A stretch of 64,000 bases of DNA, taken from contig NZ_LGKN01000006.1 in the NCBI RefSeq assembly GCF_001306175.1, positions 248,001-312,000 of the forward strand. Direction: 5' to 3'. A program made the translations under genes and the position numbers. This DNA is from Ardenticatena maritima. Its GTDB lineage: Bacteria; Chloroflexota; Anaerolineae; Ardenticatenales; Ardenticatenaceae. This document shows positions 16,556-25,292 of the stretch, piece after piece (position 1 is the stretch's first letter; every line of letters begins with the position of its first letter). The notes under the pieces are model-generated. The model did not search any database. It was not told the DNA's origin and saw only the letters and a list, made by a program, of their open reading frames with translations.

Positions 16556-17410
16556 ATGAGCGACAAACCGGTCACCATTCTTGATTTGCACCGCAAATAC
16601 CAGGCTGGTGAACCCATCGTCATGGTCACGGCTTACGATTACCCGTCGGCGTTGCTTGCCGACCGCGCCGGTGTGGATGTCATTCTGGTGGGAGACTCGC
16701 TCGGTATGGTCGTCCTGGGGTATGAGACCACCGAACCCGTGACCATGGAGGAAATGCTCATCCACATTCGCGCCGTGCGGCGGGGCGCGCAACGCGCCTT
16801 TATCGTGGGGGATATGCCCTTTGGCAGTTATGAAGCCTCAAATGAAGAAGCCGTCCGCAATGCGTTCCGCCTGATGAAAGAAGGGCGCGCCCACGCCGTC
16901 AAACTGGAAGGCGGCCGCCGTATGGCTGACCGGGTGCGTGCTATTGTGCAAAGCGGGATTCCCGTCATGGGGCACATTGGGCTGACGCCCCAAAGCGTGA
17001 GCGCGCTGGGCGGTTTTCGTGTGCAGGGGCGCACCGCCAAAGAAGCGTTGGCGCTCATTGACGACGCGCTCGCCCTGCAAGAAGCGGGCTGCTTCGCCAT
17101 TGTGCTGGAAGCCGTCCCCGTTGAAGTGGCCGCCGCGATTACCGAGCGCCTCGACATTCCCACCATTGGCATTGGCGCGGGGAACGGCGTCTCCGGGCAG
17201 GTGCTGGTGTATCACGACCTGCTGGGCATGTTCGACCGGTTCACGCCCAAATTCGTGAAACAGTACGCCTCTATCGGAAGCGCGATTGAAGAGGCGCTCC
17301 GTGCCTACGCGCAGGACGTTCGCGCAGGCGCTTTTCCCGCCGAGGAACACACCTTCCACATGGCGGATGATGAACGCGAAGCCTTTCAACACGCGCTGGC
17401 ATCGCGCTGA
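16556..17410 (+). CDS. panB: 3-methyl-2-oxobutanoate hydroxymethyltransferase
   Basis: 284 residues. PanB transfers a hydroxymethyl group from 5,10-methylene-THF to 2-oxoisovalerate, the first committed step to pantothenate and coenzyme A. The Mg2+-binding region VILVGDSLGMVVLGY (about 41-55) is intact, as are MPFGSYE, HIGLTPQSV, and AIVLEAVP, whose Glu is the usual catalytic residue. Start 16556 follows AAGGGGGAAGGAG. panE follows after 32 bp on the same strand, so the two consecutive pathway enzymes are co-transcribed. panC and panD are not in the window. Confidence 0.96.
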   Translation: MSDKPVTILDLHRKYQAGEPIVMVTAYDYPSALLADRAGVDVILVGDSLGMVVLGYETTEPVTMEEMLIHIRAVRRGAQRAFIVGDMPFGSYEASNEEAVRNAFRLMKEGRAHAVKLEGGRRMADRVRAIVQSGIPVMGHIGLTPQSVSALGGFRVQGRTAKEALALIDDALALQEAGCFAIVLEAVPVEVAAAITERLDIPTIGIGAGNGVSGQVLVYHDLLGMFDRFTPKFVKQYASIGSAIEEALRAYAQDVRAGAFPAEEHTFHMADDEREAFQHALASR

Positions 17411-17442
17411 TACCCATGCATGAACCACCGTGGAGGACAACC

Positions 17443-18420
17443 ATGCGAATTGCAGTGATTGGCGCCGGAGCAATGGGCAGTCTCTTCGGGGGGCTGCTCG
17501 CCACACACCCTGACAACGACGTATGGCTGGTGGACCCGTGGATTGAGCATATCAGCACCATCAAAGAAGAAGGGTTGACGCTCATCACACACGAGGGCGA
17601 ACCGCTGCTGTTGCGCGTCAACGCCACCACCGACCCCGACGAAGTCCGCGATCACGGCGGGCTGGTGGATATGGCGCTCATCTTCGTGAAAAGTTATGCC
17701 ACAGCACGCGCGGCACGGCAGGCGGCGCGCATTCTTGCGCCCGATGGGCTGGTGCTGACCCTGCAAAATGGGCTGGGCAACCGTGAAGCCATCGCCGAAG
17801 TAGTGGGGGAAGCGCGTGTGGTGCAAGGCGTGACGAGCCACGGCGCCAGCGTGCTTGGTCCTGGGCGCGTGCGCCACGCCGGCACAGGGGAGACGTTTCT
17901 CAGCCCACCCACACCCGAAATGCGCCCGCGCGTGGAGGCTATCGCCGACATGTTCGCCCAGGTGGGCATTGACACGCGCGTGATTGATGATTTGCAGACG
18001 CTTTTGTGGAGCAAACTCATCGTCAACGTGGGCATCAACGCCCTCACGGCGATTTTGCGGGTACATAACGGCGTGCTCACGCGCTACGACATTTGCCGCG
18101 AAATGGTCGCCCGCGCAGTGGACGAGGCGGTAGCCGTTGCCAACGCGCTGGGCATCCAATTGCCCTACGATGAACCTGTGCGGCACGTGCTCGATGTCGC
18201 CTGGCGCACAGGCGCAAACCGCTCATCCATGCTCACCGATATTTTGCGCGGCACGCCCACCGAAATTGACGCCATCAACGGCGTCGTCGTCCGCGAAGGC
18301 GACCGTCTGGGGATTCCCACGCCCTTCAACGAGGCGCTGGTGTTGCTCATCAAGGGGCTTGAAGCCACCGCCGACGAACGGATTGAAGAAACGCTCCCCT
18401 ACAAGCCCACCATGCTCTAA
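17443..18420 (+). CDS. panE: 2-dehydropantoate 2-reductase
   Basis: 325 residues. This is an NADPH-dependent ketopantoate reductase and forms pantoate. The Rossmann start MRIAVIGAGAMGSLFGG is clear. The central TLQNGLGN (about 112-119) is typical, and the C-terminal helical domain has the catalytic Lys in LLWSKLIVNVGINAL (about 187-201). ATG 17443 is preferred to one 27 bases upstream because the Rossmann strand begins there and GGAGGAC precedes it. Its stop overlaps the convergent FemX-like stop by 4 bp. Confidence 0.95.
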   Translation: MRIAVIGAGAMGSLFGGLLATHPDNDVWLVDPWIEHISTIKEEGLTLITHEGEPLLLRVNATTDPDEVRDHGGLVDMALIFVKSYATARAARQAARILAPDGLVLTLQNGLGNREAIAEVVGEARVVQGVTSHGASVLGPGRVRHAGTGETFLSPPTPEMRPRVEAIADMFAQVGIDTRVIDDLQTLLWSKLIVNVGINALTAILRVHNGVLTRYDICREMVARAVDEAVAVANALGIQLPYDEPVRHVLDVAWRTGANRSSMLTDILRGTPTEIDAINGVVVREGDRLGIPTPFNEALVLLIKGLEATADERIEETLPYKPTML

Positions 18421-19481
18421 CGTTCAGCCGTGTGGTGCATGCGCCGCCAAAACGCCCGCACGCGCGGCAAAGCCCGCCACATTGCCCAGTAGCCCAGGCG
18501 GGAAACGGGGTAATCCCACGCCCCCATCTGTTCGCGCAGGGTCGCGCCAAACCCACGCTTGAACCGCCAGACCCCCCACAGGGGGTCGTTTTCATCTTCA
18601 CGCTCAGGCGCTCCCCACAAGTCATACGTGCGCGTCCCAACGGCTTTGCCCCAGCGGATGGCTTCCCATTGGAGCAAGTAGGTGGGCATCAGGTTGCGGT
18701 GGCGCTCTGTGCTCGCACCGTAGAAGTACCAAATGGTGTCACCGTAGCGGAAGAGAATCAGCCCGGCAACGCTCTCGCCTTCCACGTCGGCGAACAGCAC
18801 CCGCGCCAAGCCGCGCCGCATAAAATCACGCCACACATCCAGGTAATACGCTTCCGGCCGCACCAGAAACCCATTGCGGCGTCCCGTTTCGCGATACATG
18901 GCGTAAAAAAGCGGCAAGTCGGCTTCACCGCCCACACGCACCTGCACCCCGCGGCGCATCGCCAGGCGAATGTTGTAGCGCGTTTTCTGGTGCATGTTCG
19001 CTAGAAGGGTCTCTTCGTCGGGCGTCAAATCAATGACGGCGGTGTTGCGAAACTGCACTTGCTCGGGGCTATACCGCCACCCACGCGCCCGCAACAGCGG
19101 CACAACCACCGCATGGTCGGCGGGCACGTCGGCGTCAATCTTCAACCAGATGACACGCAGTCGGCGCGCTTCCTGTTCGAGATCGGCGAGCACGCGCGCC
19201 GCCAGGTCTGCATCATCGGGGTCGAACAGCGGCCCCTTGGGGACGTAAGCGACGCCAAAGGGTGTACCGGGAAGCGCACGCCGCAGGATTTGCGCCGCCG
19301 CGCGGACGCGCCCCTCAGCATCCAGCCACTGATAGCGATAGGGTCGCCAGCCCCACCGCGATTTGAATTCCCCCCACGCCCACGATTGCAAAATGTGGTG
19401 CAGGGGCAACTGGGGCGCTATGCGTTCCCATGCGGCTTCATCCGAGACGGGAACCATGCGAAAAGGTGTGGTCGCGCTCAT
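18417..19481 (-). CDS. FemABX-family aminoacyl/acyl transferase (GNAT-like, tandem fold)
   Basis: 354 residues. The family adds amino acids from aminoacyl-tRNA to peptidoglycan precursors, or acylates other envelope molecules. Signs are ILQSWAWGEFKSRWGW (about 30-45), the YNIRLAMRRGV segment (about 170), and the C-terminal half with LILFRYGDTIWYFYGAS and YDLWGAPE, typical of FemX-like proteins. There is no seryl-tRNA-like coiled insertion. It overlaps the Wzz-like gene upstream by 4 bp (ATGA), so the two form an operon. The pairing suggests a role in surface polymer or peptidoglycan modification, but the acceptor is unknown. Confidence 0.85.
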   Translation of the reverse strand: MSATTPFRMVPVSDEAAWERIAPQLPLHHILQSWAWGEFKSRWGWRPYRYQWLDAEGRVRAAAQILRRALPGTPFGVAYVPKGPLFDPDDADLAARVLADLEQEARRLRVIWLKIDADVPADHAVVVPLLRARGWRYSPEQVQFRNTAVIDLTPDEETLLANMHQKTRYNIRLAMRRGVQVRVGGEADLPLFYAMYRETGRRNGFLVRPEAYYLDVWRDFMRRGLARVLFADVEGESVAGLILFRYGDTIWYFYGASTERHRNLMPTYLLQWEAIRWGKAVGTRTYDLWGAPEREDENDPLWGVWRFKRGFGATLREQMGAWDYPVSRLGYWAMWRALPRVRAFWRRMHHTAER

Positions 19482-20191
19482 CGAGGAATAACCCCCAAAG
19501 TGGGCGCTTGCACAACACGCTCAGCCTCGCGCGGGGTGAACAGCCGTGTGCGACGCCGCCAGGCATGCCACACAGCCGCCGGCACCATCAGCCCAACGCC
19601 CACCAACGCCCCCAAGCCCATCCCGACGAATGGGCGCGGCGCAACCCGCTCGGCGCGCATCGCAGGCGTCAGGATAACAGCGTGCAAGCGGTCGGCTTCG
19701 TTGCGCCGTGGGTTGTCCGTTTCCAGGCGCTGAATGAAATACATCGTCACGCCGTGCGCGATACGTTGGGCGTCGGCGGGTGTCGCCCCGTCGGCGGAAA
19801 TCCGCAGCACAAGCGCGCCTGCATCGGCTTCGGCGTGTACCAGGCGGCGCAATGTCGCGCCGTCTTCGTGCCATCCCTTGGCGCGCGCTACCTCATCGAG
19901 GACAGGTTCGCTGGCAATCACCTGGGCGTACCCACGCGTCACCTGCATCAAGGACGAAATGGTGTTCTGGTTGAACACTTCCGGTTCCAGGCTGAGCACC
20001 ACCGTGGTGCGGTAGCGGGTGGGTTGCAGCATGGCGATGCCGGCGCCGACGAATGCGCCCAGCAAACACCCGCTGACCCACCAGCGGCGGTAGCGCCATA
20101 CAAAGCGCCCCACCATTGCCAGCACATGTATCAATTGGAAGAACAACGCGCGCACGCGCGGACGCCATGTCATCGGCATAGGCTTTTTCAC
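19478..20191 (-). CDS. Wzz-like polysaccharide co-polymerase / chain-length determinant protein
   Basis: 237 residues. A first membrane span at about 40-57, a short extracytoplasmic domain with YRTTVVLSLEPEVFNQNT and DEVARAKGW, and a second span near 190-210 give the polysaccharide co-polymerase topology. A basic cytoplasmic tail ends APTLGVIPR. No tyrosine-kinase domain is attached. It would set length or export of a surface glycan. It is translationally coupled to the FemX-like gene. The glycan-export genes at 52-58 kb are distant but could be partners. Confidence 0.75.
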   Translation of the reverse strand: MKKPMPMTWRPRVRALFFQLIHVLAMVGRFVWRYRRWWVSGCLLGAFVGAGIAMLQPTRYRTTVVLSLEPEVFNQNTISSLMQVTRGYAQVIASEPVLDEVARAKGWHEDGATLRRLVHAEADAGALVLRISADGATPADAQRIAHGVTMYFIQRLETDNPRRNEADRLHAVILTPAMRAERVAPRPFVGMGLGALVGVGLMVPAAVWHAWRRRTRLFTPREAERVVQAPTLGVIPR

Positions 20192-20265
20192 TCACCACAA
20201 TGCGTATCGGGGGCACATTCTATTGCCTTTGGCGGAACCAGCAAGCCTTTTCAACCTCATGCCAT

Positions 20266-20293
20266 TTGCATCTGAGAATTGAAAGAGTAAACT
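20266..20293 (+). promoter_or_regulatory. Sigma70-type promoter for the MBL hydrolase
   Basis: TTGCAT (20266-20271), 16-bp spacer, TAAACT (20288-20293), 57 bp before the ATG. Confidence 0.45.
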
Positions 20294-20350
20294 TTTGCCA
20301 ACTCTGTGTGCAGCCCTTGTTCACCAAGCCAACATCCGGGAGAACCATCC

Positions 20351-21178
20351 ATGTCGCAAGCCGTTTCAGTTGCGTCAGGCATTCTCTGTCTGACCATCCA
20401 AAGCCCGCAAGCCCTGTTTGAAGAACCGACAAACTGCTATCTTGTCGCATGGGATGAAGGCGTCCTTGTGATTGACCCGCCCAGCGACGATGAAACCCAC
20501 ATTGCCGCCATTCTCAGCGCCGCCCAGACGCTGGGGCGCTCCATCACCCACATCGTGATCACCCATGCCCACCCCGACCACATCGGCGGCATGTTGCCGC
20601 TGCACAGCGAAACCGGCGCCCCTATCGCCGGGCATCCGCGGCTAGCGCATCTCATCAACGCTATCCCGCCTACGGCGTTTGTTGCCCTGCATGAAGGCGA
20701 CACGCTGGGCGCATGGCGTGTGCTGGAAGTGCCGGGACACGCCCGCGAGCATATCGCGCTCTGGCATGAACCAGAGCGCATTGGCATTGTGGGCGATGTG
20801 GTGCATGGGCAGGGGACGGTCGTCATCAATCCCCCCGGCGGCGATTTGCAGGCATACATGCGCACCTTGCAGCGTTTGCGGGAGATGAGCCCCCGCCTGC
20901 TGCTTGCCGGGCACGGTCCCCCCATCACCGCCCCCGTCGCGGCGCTGGACGCGCTGATTGCCCACCGTGAAGCGCGCGAGCAGGCGGTTCTGCAAGCGTT
21001 GACGCCGATTCCGCAACCGATCCATGCCCTCGTCCCCAAAGTGTACGCGGACGTCTCACCTGAACGCTGGCCCGTCGCGGCGCGATCGCTGCTGGCGCAC
21101 CTGCTGAAACTGGAAGCCGAGGGGCGCGTTCTGCGTACCGATGAGGGCTGGCTGCGCCCCGGCGTTTCGTCTGAATAA
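20351..21178 (+). CDS. Metallo-beta-lactamase-fold hydrolase (LACTB2-like)
   Basis: 275 residues. The zinc-binding motif THAHPDHIGG (about 77-86) and downstream GHAREHIAL, GDVVHGQG and LLAGHGPPI give the full set of metal ligands. The C-terminal winged-helix-like part (about 210-270, LLAHLLKLEAEGRVLR) matches the LACTB2-type RNase/hydrolase subgroup. Substrate is not determinable; hydrolytic clearance of a thioester, or an RNase role, is possible. The ATG at 20351 follows CGGGAGAACC. It is a single gene with its own promoter and a bidirectional terminator after it. Confidence 0.85.
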   Translation: MSQAVSVASGILCLTIQSPQALFEEPTNCYLVAWDEGVLVIDPPSDDETHIAAILSAAQTLGRSITHIVITHAHPDHIGGMLPLHSETGAPIAGHPRLAHLINAIPPTAFVALHEGDTLGAWRVLEVPGHAREHIALWHEPERIGIVGDVVHGQGTVVINPPGGDLQAYMRTLQRLREMSPRLLLAGHGPPITAPVAALDALIAHREAREQAVLQALTPIPQPIHALVPKVYADVSPERWPVAARSLLAHLLKLEAEGRVLRTDEGWLRPGVSSE

Positions 21179-21182
21179 GAAA

Positions 21183-21205
21183 CGCCACCCTGCAAGCGGG
21201 TGGCG
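21183..21205. terminator. Bidirectional terminator between MBL and relA/spoT
   Basis: An 8-bp stem CGCCACCC / GGGTGGCG, 7-nt loop. On the minus strand TTTCTTATTC follows, serving relA; on the plus strand it lies just after the MBL stop. Confidence 0.65.
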
Positions 21206-21225
21206 AAGGTGCTAGGCGAGCACAC

Positions 21226-23526
21226 TCATGCGCTTTGCCGATACGCTTCGAGCACGTTCGGCAGGCTGTTGATGCGGTGCAAAATGCGCGACAATTGCGC
21301 CGCGTCCTTGATTTCAAGGGTTGCCGTAATGGTCGCGCTGCGGTCGCGCTTGTTGGTGACGGCGTTCGCGGCGGCGAGGTTCACATTTTCCTTGGCGACA
21401 ATATCCACAATATCGCGCAACAAACCGCCACGGTCGAACGCCCGCACTACAATCGTCACCTGATAGAGTTGCTGGGGGTCTTCGCCCCATTCGACCTGCA
21501 CGATGCGGTCGGGTTCACGCGCATTGATGATGTTGGGGCAATCGGCGCGGTGAATCGTCACGCCGCGCCCTTTTGTGATGTAGCCCACGATTGGGTCGCC
21601 GGGCAGCGGGTTGCAACACCGTGCCATGCGCGTGAGCAAGCCCCCCACGCCGCGCACACTGATTTGGCTTCCGCTGGGTTTTTGCGGCTTGACGGCGGGC
21701 AGTTCTTCGAGGATTTCTTCGTCGGTCTTCAAGCGCGCCTGTTCCTGGCGTTGCAGTTCCAACGCTTTGGACGCCACCGATTGCGGGCTGACGTCGCCAT
21801 AGCCAATGGCGGCCAAGAAGTCATCCACGTTCTCATAGCCCGCCAGTTCCGCCAGTTTCTCAAATGGTTCATGCTGCAAGCCCAGGCGTTTCAACTCGCG
21901 TTCCAGCAACAAGCGCCCCTGCGTAATGTTTTCCTGGCGGTCTTGCTTGCGGAACCACTGGCGAATCTTGCTCCGCGCACGCGACGTTTTGACATAGCCC
22001 AAGTGGGGGTTGAGCCAATCGCGGCTGGGGCGGCTATGCTTGCCGGTGATAATTTCCACCTGGTCGCCATCTTTCAACTGGTAGTTGAGCGGCACAATGA
22101 CGCCGTTCACCCGCGCCCCACGGCACCGATGCCCAACATCGGTGTGGATGTAGTAGGCAAAATCAATCGGTGTAGAGCCGGCGGGCAGTTCTTTGATGTC
22201 GCCCTTGGGGGTGAAAACCAGCACGCGGTCGGGCAGAACATCACTCCGCACCGACTCCATGAAGGCTTCGGCGTCCTGCTCTTCTTCGCCCTCTTGCCGC
22301 AAAAGCGAACGCAACCAGCGAATTTTCTCTTCCAGGAAGCGGTCTGATTGGCGCATTTCTTCTTTGTAGCGCCAGTGGGCAGCCACCCCGTATTCCGCCA
22401 GGTAGTGCATTTCGCGCGTGCGGATTTGCACTTCCAGCGGCTTGCCCTCCGGCCCGACCACGGCGGTATGCAGCGATTTGTAGCCGTTCTCTTTGGGGTT
22501 GGCGATGTAGTCATCAAATTCACCCGGAATGGGACGCCACATGCTGTGCACAATGCCGAGCGTTGTGTAGCAATCACGAATGGCGCTCTCTTCATCCTCA
22601 GCGTCAATGATGATGCGAATGGCGCGCACATCGTAAATCTGGTCGAGGTCGCGCTCTTTGCGCCGCATTTTTTTGTAGATGCTGTAGAGGTGCTTGGGGC
22701 GCCCGGTAATTTCGGCTTTGATGCCGGCGCGTTCCAATCGAGCGCGCAACTGCTGAATGACCTTTTGGATGTATTGCTCGCGCTCTTCGTGCCCTTCATT
22801 GAGACGGGCTTGCAGTTGTTCGTATTTGTCGGGTTCGAGATAGCGAAAGGAGAGGTCTTCCAATTGCCATTTGATTTGCCAAATCCCCAGGCGATTGGCG
22901 AGGGGCGCCATGATGTCCATCGTCTCGCGCGCCATGCGAATTTGCTTTTCGCGCGGCAACCCATGCAAGGTTTGCATGTTGTGCAGGCGGTCGGCGAGTT
23001 TGATGAGGATGACGCGCACATCCTCAGCCATCGCCAGAAACATTTTGCGCAAGTATTCGGTCTCGCCGCTCTTCTTCCACTTGACCCATTCCTCTTCCCC
23101 ACGGCGGCGGTAGCCCGTCAGTTCGTTGATACGGCTCAATTTGGTGACGCCGTCCACCAGCCGCGCCACTTCGTCGCCAAATTCGCGCTTGATGTCATCC
23201 AGCGTCACATCCGTATCTTCGACGGTATCATGCAAAAGACCCGCCACAACGACCGGCGGGTCTATGCGCAAATCGGCCAGAATTTCGGCGGTCGCCACAC
23301 AGTGCGCCACATACGGTTCGCCGGTTTTACGGCGCTGTTGCGCATGCGCTTCTTTCGCAAACTCATAGGCTTTTTGAATAATGGAGACATCATACGTGGG
23401 GAAACTGCGCGCAACGGCTTCTTTCAGCCGGTCAACGCGGAGTTGCAATTCCGCGTAAAACTGCGCGTCGGCTTCGGAAAGTTGTTGGTCTCTCTTTTTT
23501 TCTTGTTCAACGGGAATTTCGCTCAT
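21226..23526 (-). CDS. relA/spoT: Bifunctional (p)ppGpp synthetase/hydrolase
   Basis: 766 residues. It makes and degrades the stringent-response alarmone. Domains in order: HD hydrolase (about 50-200, HDTVEDTD with His-Asp at 99-100, so hydrolysis should be active); synthetase (about 240-370, with RLHNMQTL before it and IYDVRAIRIII and ENGYKSLHTAV inside); TGS (about 405-465, VFTPKGDIKELPAG); and a C-terminal ACT domain (about 690-766). The ATG at 23526 is preceded by GAGGGGCGTT. It is a single gene with a good promoter and a terminator. This is the general Rel enzyme of the cell. Confidence 0.97.
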   Translation of the reverse strand: MSEIPVEQEKKRDQQLSEADAQFYAELQLRVDRLKEAVARSFPTYDVSIIQKAYEFAKEAHAQQRRKTGEPYVAHCVATAEILADLRIDPPVVVAGLLHDTVEDTDVTLDDIKREFGDEVARLVDGVTKLSRINELTGYRRRGEEEWVKWKKSGETEYLRKMFLAMAEDVRVILIKLADRLHNMQTLHGLPREKQIRMARETMDIMAPLANRLGIWQIKWQLEDLSFRYLEPDKYEQLQARLNEGHEEREQYIQKVIQQLRARLERAGIKAEITGRPKHLYSIYKKMRRKERDLDQIYDVRAIRIIIDAEDEESAIRDCYTTLGIVHSMWRPIPGEFDDYIANPKENGYKSLHTAVVGPEGKPLEVQIRTREMHYLAEYGVAAHWRYKEEMRQSDRFLEEKIRWLRSLLRQEGEEEQDAEAFMESVRSDVLPDRVLVFTPKGDIKELPAGSTPIDFAYYIHTDVGHRCRGARVNGVIVPLNYQLKDGDQVEIITGKHSRPSRDWLNPHLGYVKTSRARSKIRQWFRKQDRQENITQGRLLLERELKRLGLQHEPFEKLAELAGYENVDDFLAAIGYGDVSPQSVASKALELQRQEQARLKTDEEILEELPAVKPQKPSGSQISVRGVGGLLTRMARCCNPLPGDPIVGYITKGRGVTIHRADCPNIINAREPDRIVQVEWGEDPQQLYQVTIVVRAFDRGGLLRDIVDIVAKENVNLAAANAVTNKRDRSATITATLEIKDAAQLSRILHRINSLPNVLEAYRQSA

Positions 23527-23566
23527 AACGCCCCTCGACACACAATCGGCGACAGTTTTATCGGAT

Positions 23567-23595
23567 AGTATAGCGTAGAGCAGAAACACGCTCAA
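23567..23595 (-). promoter_or_regulatory. Sigma70-type promoter for relA/spoT
   Basis: Minus strand: TTGAGC (23595-23590), 17-bp spacer, TATACT (23572-23567), 40 bp before the ATG. Confidence 0.6.
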
Positions 23596-23679
23596 AATCT
23601 GGACTGTGCAAGCCCACTTTTTTATCTCTTGAAGGCGATTATACTCCCCAAATGCACATCGGATGAAAGGAGAAAGCGC

Positions 23680-24384
23680 ATGTTCTGGTGGTTCTTGCTC
23701 GCGCTGTTCTTTTTGGTGATTTTGATACCGTTTTTTATTTTGGTGTTGTTGCCGCTCGGCTTGACGGCGCACTCGGTGGTTGTTCTGCTGACGGCGCTAC
23801 CGCAACTGTTGGATGTGGCGCGCGACCGACGGCGACGACGCCACCATGCGCTTGAACACGCCACCATCAACGTGCTTGAAGAACACGCCGGTCATGCGCT
23901 TCCCATCAGCGGGCTTGCCGAAGCCGACGGTTTTCGGCTCACGACGCCGCTGCCCCTTTCCGCCGAGGCTATTCTCGACGCCGCCGAGGAAGCCCTGTTG
24001 CGCCTGCAACGCGGCGAAACGCACTTGGCGCTCCACCCACGTTGTGGCACGACCATTGTCGCCGGTCAACTGCTTTTTGCCGCCACGCTCTTGCTCGTCT
24101 TCCTCTTCTGGACAGAATGGTTTTGGGTGGGCTTCCTGGTGGCGCTTCTGCTTGCGCTGACAGGGGCGCGCCCGCTTTCGCTGGTGTTGCAGCGTTTTCT
24201 CACGACCGATGCCGATGTGCGCGGTCTCGCGCTTTCTCATATCGAGCCGGCATTGCCCTCTTCGATATGGTCGGCTTTTCTGATGATCAGCACCGGTCCC
24301 ACCTGGAAGGTGGTGGTTGTGGAAACGCCCACGGTGCGCCGCGTCAAAATCGAAGGACAAGGTGGACGATATCGCGCATTCTGA
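23680..24384 (+). CDS. Membrane protein, DUF6391-like
   Basis: 234 residues. Two N-terminal hydrophobic segments (about 3-45) precede a basic loop with the motif RRRRHHALEHATINVLEEH (about 53-71). A soluble stretch follows, then two more spans (about 128-160). The ALEHATINVL motif recalls DUF6391 of cyanobacteria and Chloroflexota; I am moderately sure. Its histidines could bind metal, but no function is known. The ATG at 23680 follows AAAGGAGAAAG. The next gene begins 18 bp after the stop, so it may head a run of genes through 28 kb. Confidence 0.65.
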   Translation: MFWWFLLALFFLVILIPFFILVLLPLGLTAHSVVVLLTALPQLLDVARDRRRRRHHALEHATINVLEEHAGHALPISGLAEADGFRLTTPLPLSAEAILDAAEEALLRLQRGETHLALHPRCGTTIVAGQLLFAATLLLVFLFWTEWFWVGFLVALLLALTGARPLSLVLQRFLTTDADVRGLALSHIEPALPSSIWSAFLMISTGPTWKVVVVETPTVRRVKIEGQGGRYRAF

Positions 24385-24402
24385 ACACAAGGAGCAACAT
24401 CC

Positions 24403-25287
24403 ATGCCTGAGACGATGCTCTACCCGCAACCTGTTCGCTTGATGGCGACATTGCTCAACCTCTCACCGGCGCAAGCCTTTCTGGCGGGACGTGCGGCGGC
24501 GTTCACCTACCGCCGTGGTCCGCACCTGACGCCCCCGCACCAAATTGACGGGCTGGTGCCCGAATACGAACGCCGCCTTTGCGAGCAACTGGGGCTGACA
24601 TGCCGCAAACACGTTGTTTCCCAACGTGAAACAGGGCGCGCCACGCTCGAAGCCTTGCTGGCGGAACATGCACCGCTTCTTCTGGTGGTGGGGCATGAAA
24701 CGCTGGCGCTTCACGCCCTGCACAACGACGTTGCCATTGTGCAAACGCCCACAACGCGCGAAGAACACCCCTGGCACGAGGTGGAAGCCCGCTGGTGGGA
24801 TGGGCTTTACGCCGGCACGTTCTACGCCGTGGACTGGCAACCGGTGCAGGTGGAATGGTCGGCACTGCTCCGCAAGGCGCTGGTCGCGAATGCGCACGAC
24901 ATGCTGGTATGCAGTGGCTGGTGGTACGGCGTGGACGGGATCGAGTTTTGGAGTGAGGATGTGGTGCGCTGGCAGGAAGAACCCCAATGGGCGCTCAGCG
25001 CCGCGACGATGAGTCGCCAAATCGAAACAGAAGCCCTGCTCTGGCGGCGAACGCTGGCAGACGCCCTTGACGAGCACGCCGACGTGCTCGGAAACAGCGC
25101 ACGGCTCATCTCTGCACTGGATGAGGTGTGCGAACGCTGGCAACACATTGCCGCCATGCTTGCCGACGCCGCCGCGACCGCCGACCCGCAGGCGCTGGTG
25201 CGCCTTAGCGCCCCACTTCTACGGCTGGCGCATGCCGAAAGCCGTTTTTGGAGCCGCATTGTTGACACCTACGGAATGGGGATTTGA
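24403..25287 (+). CDS. Unrecognised protein, faintly BtrH/cysteine-peptidase-like
   Basis: 294 residues, soluble, no signal peptide. I do not recognise a firm family. The N-terminal half (about 15-130) is arranged like BtrH/papain-like folds: LSPAQAFLAGRAAAFTYRRG, then a helix-strand LLAEHAPLLLVVGHETLALH. The catalytic Cys expected near the N-terminus is absent. Residues about 200-290 are helical and Ala/Leu-rich. It starts 18 bp after the preceding gene (AAGGAGC upstream) and its stop nearly touches the LCP gene, so it belongs to the 23.7-28.1 kb unit. Confidence 0.5.
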   Translation: MPETMLYPQPVRLMATLLNLSPAQAFLAGRAAAFTYRRGPHLTPPHQIDGLVPEYERRLCEQLGLTCRKHVVSQRETGRATLEALLAEHAPLLLVVGHETLALHALHNDVAIVQTPTTREEHPWHEVEARWWDGLYAGTFYAVDWQPVQVEWSALLRKALVANAHDMLVCSGWWYGVDGIEFWSEDVVRWQEEPQWALSAATMSRQIETEALLWRRTLADALDEHADVLGNSARLISALDEVCERWQHIAAMLADAAATADPQALVRLSAPLLRLAHAESRFWSRIVDTYGMGI

Positions 25288-25292
25288 CGCCT

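Noticed and set aside
22348-23568. 406-codon plus-strand frame opposite relA/spoT
   Set aside because: Antisense to the conserved HD and synthetase domains, with no motif of its own.
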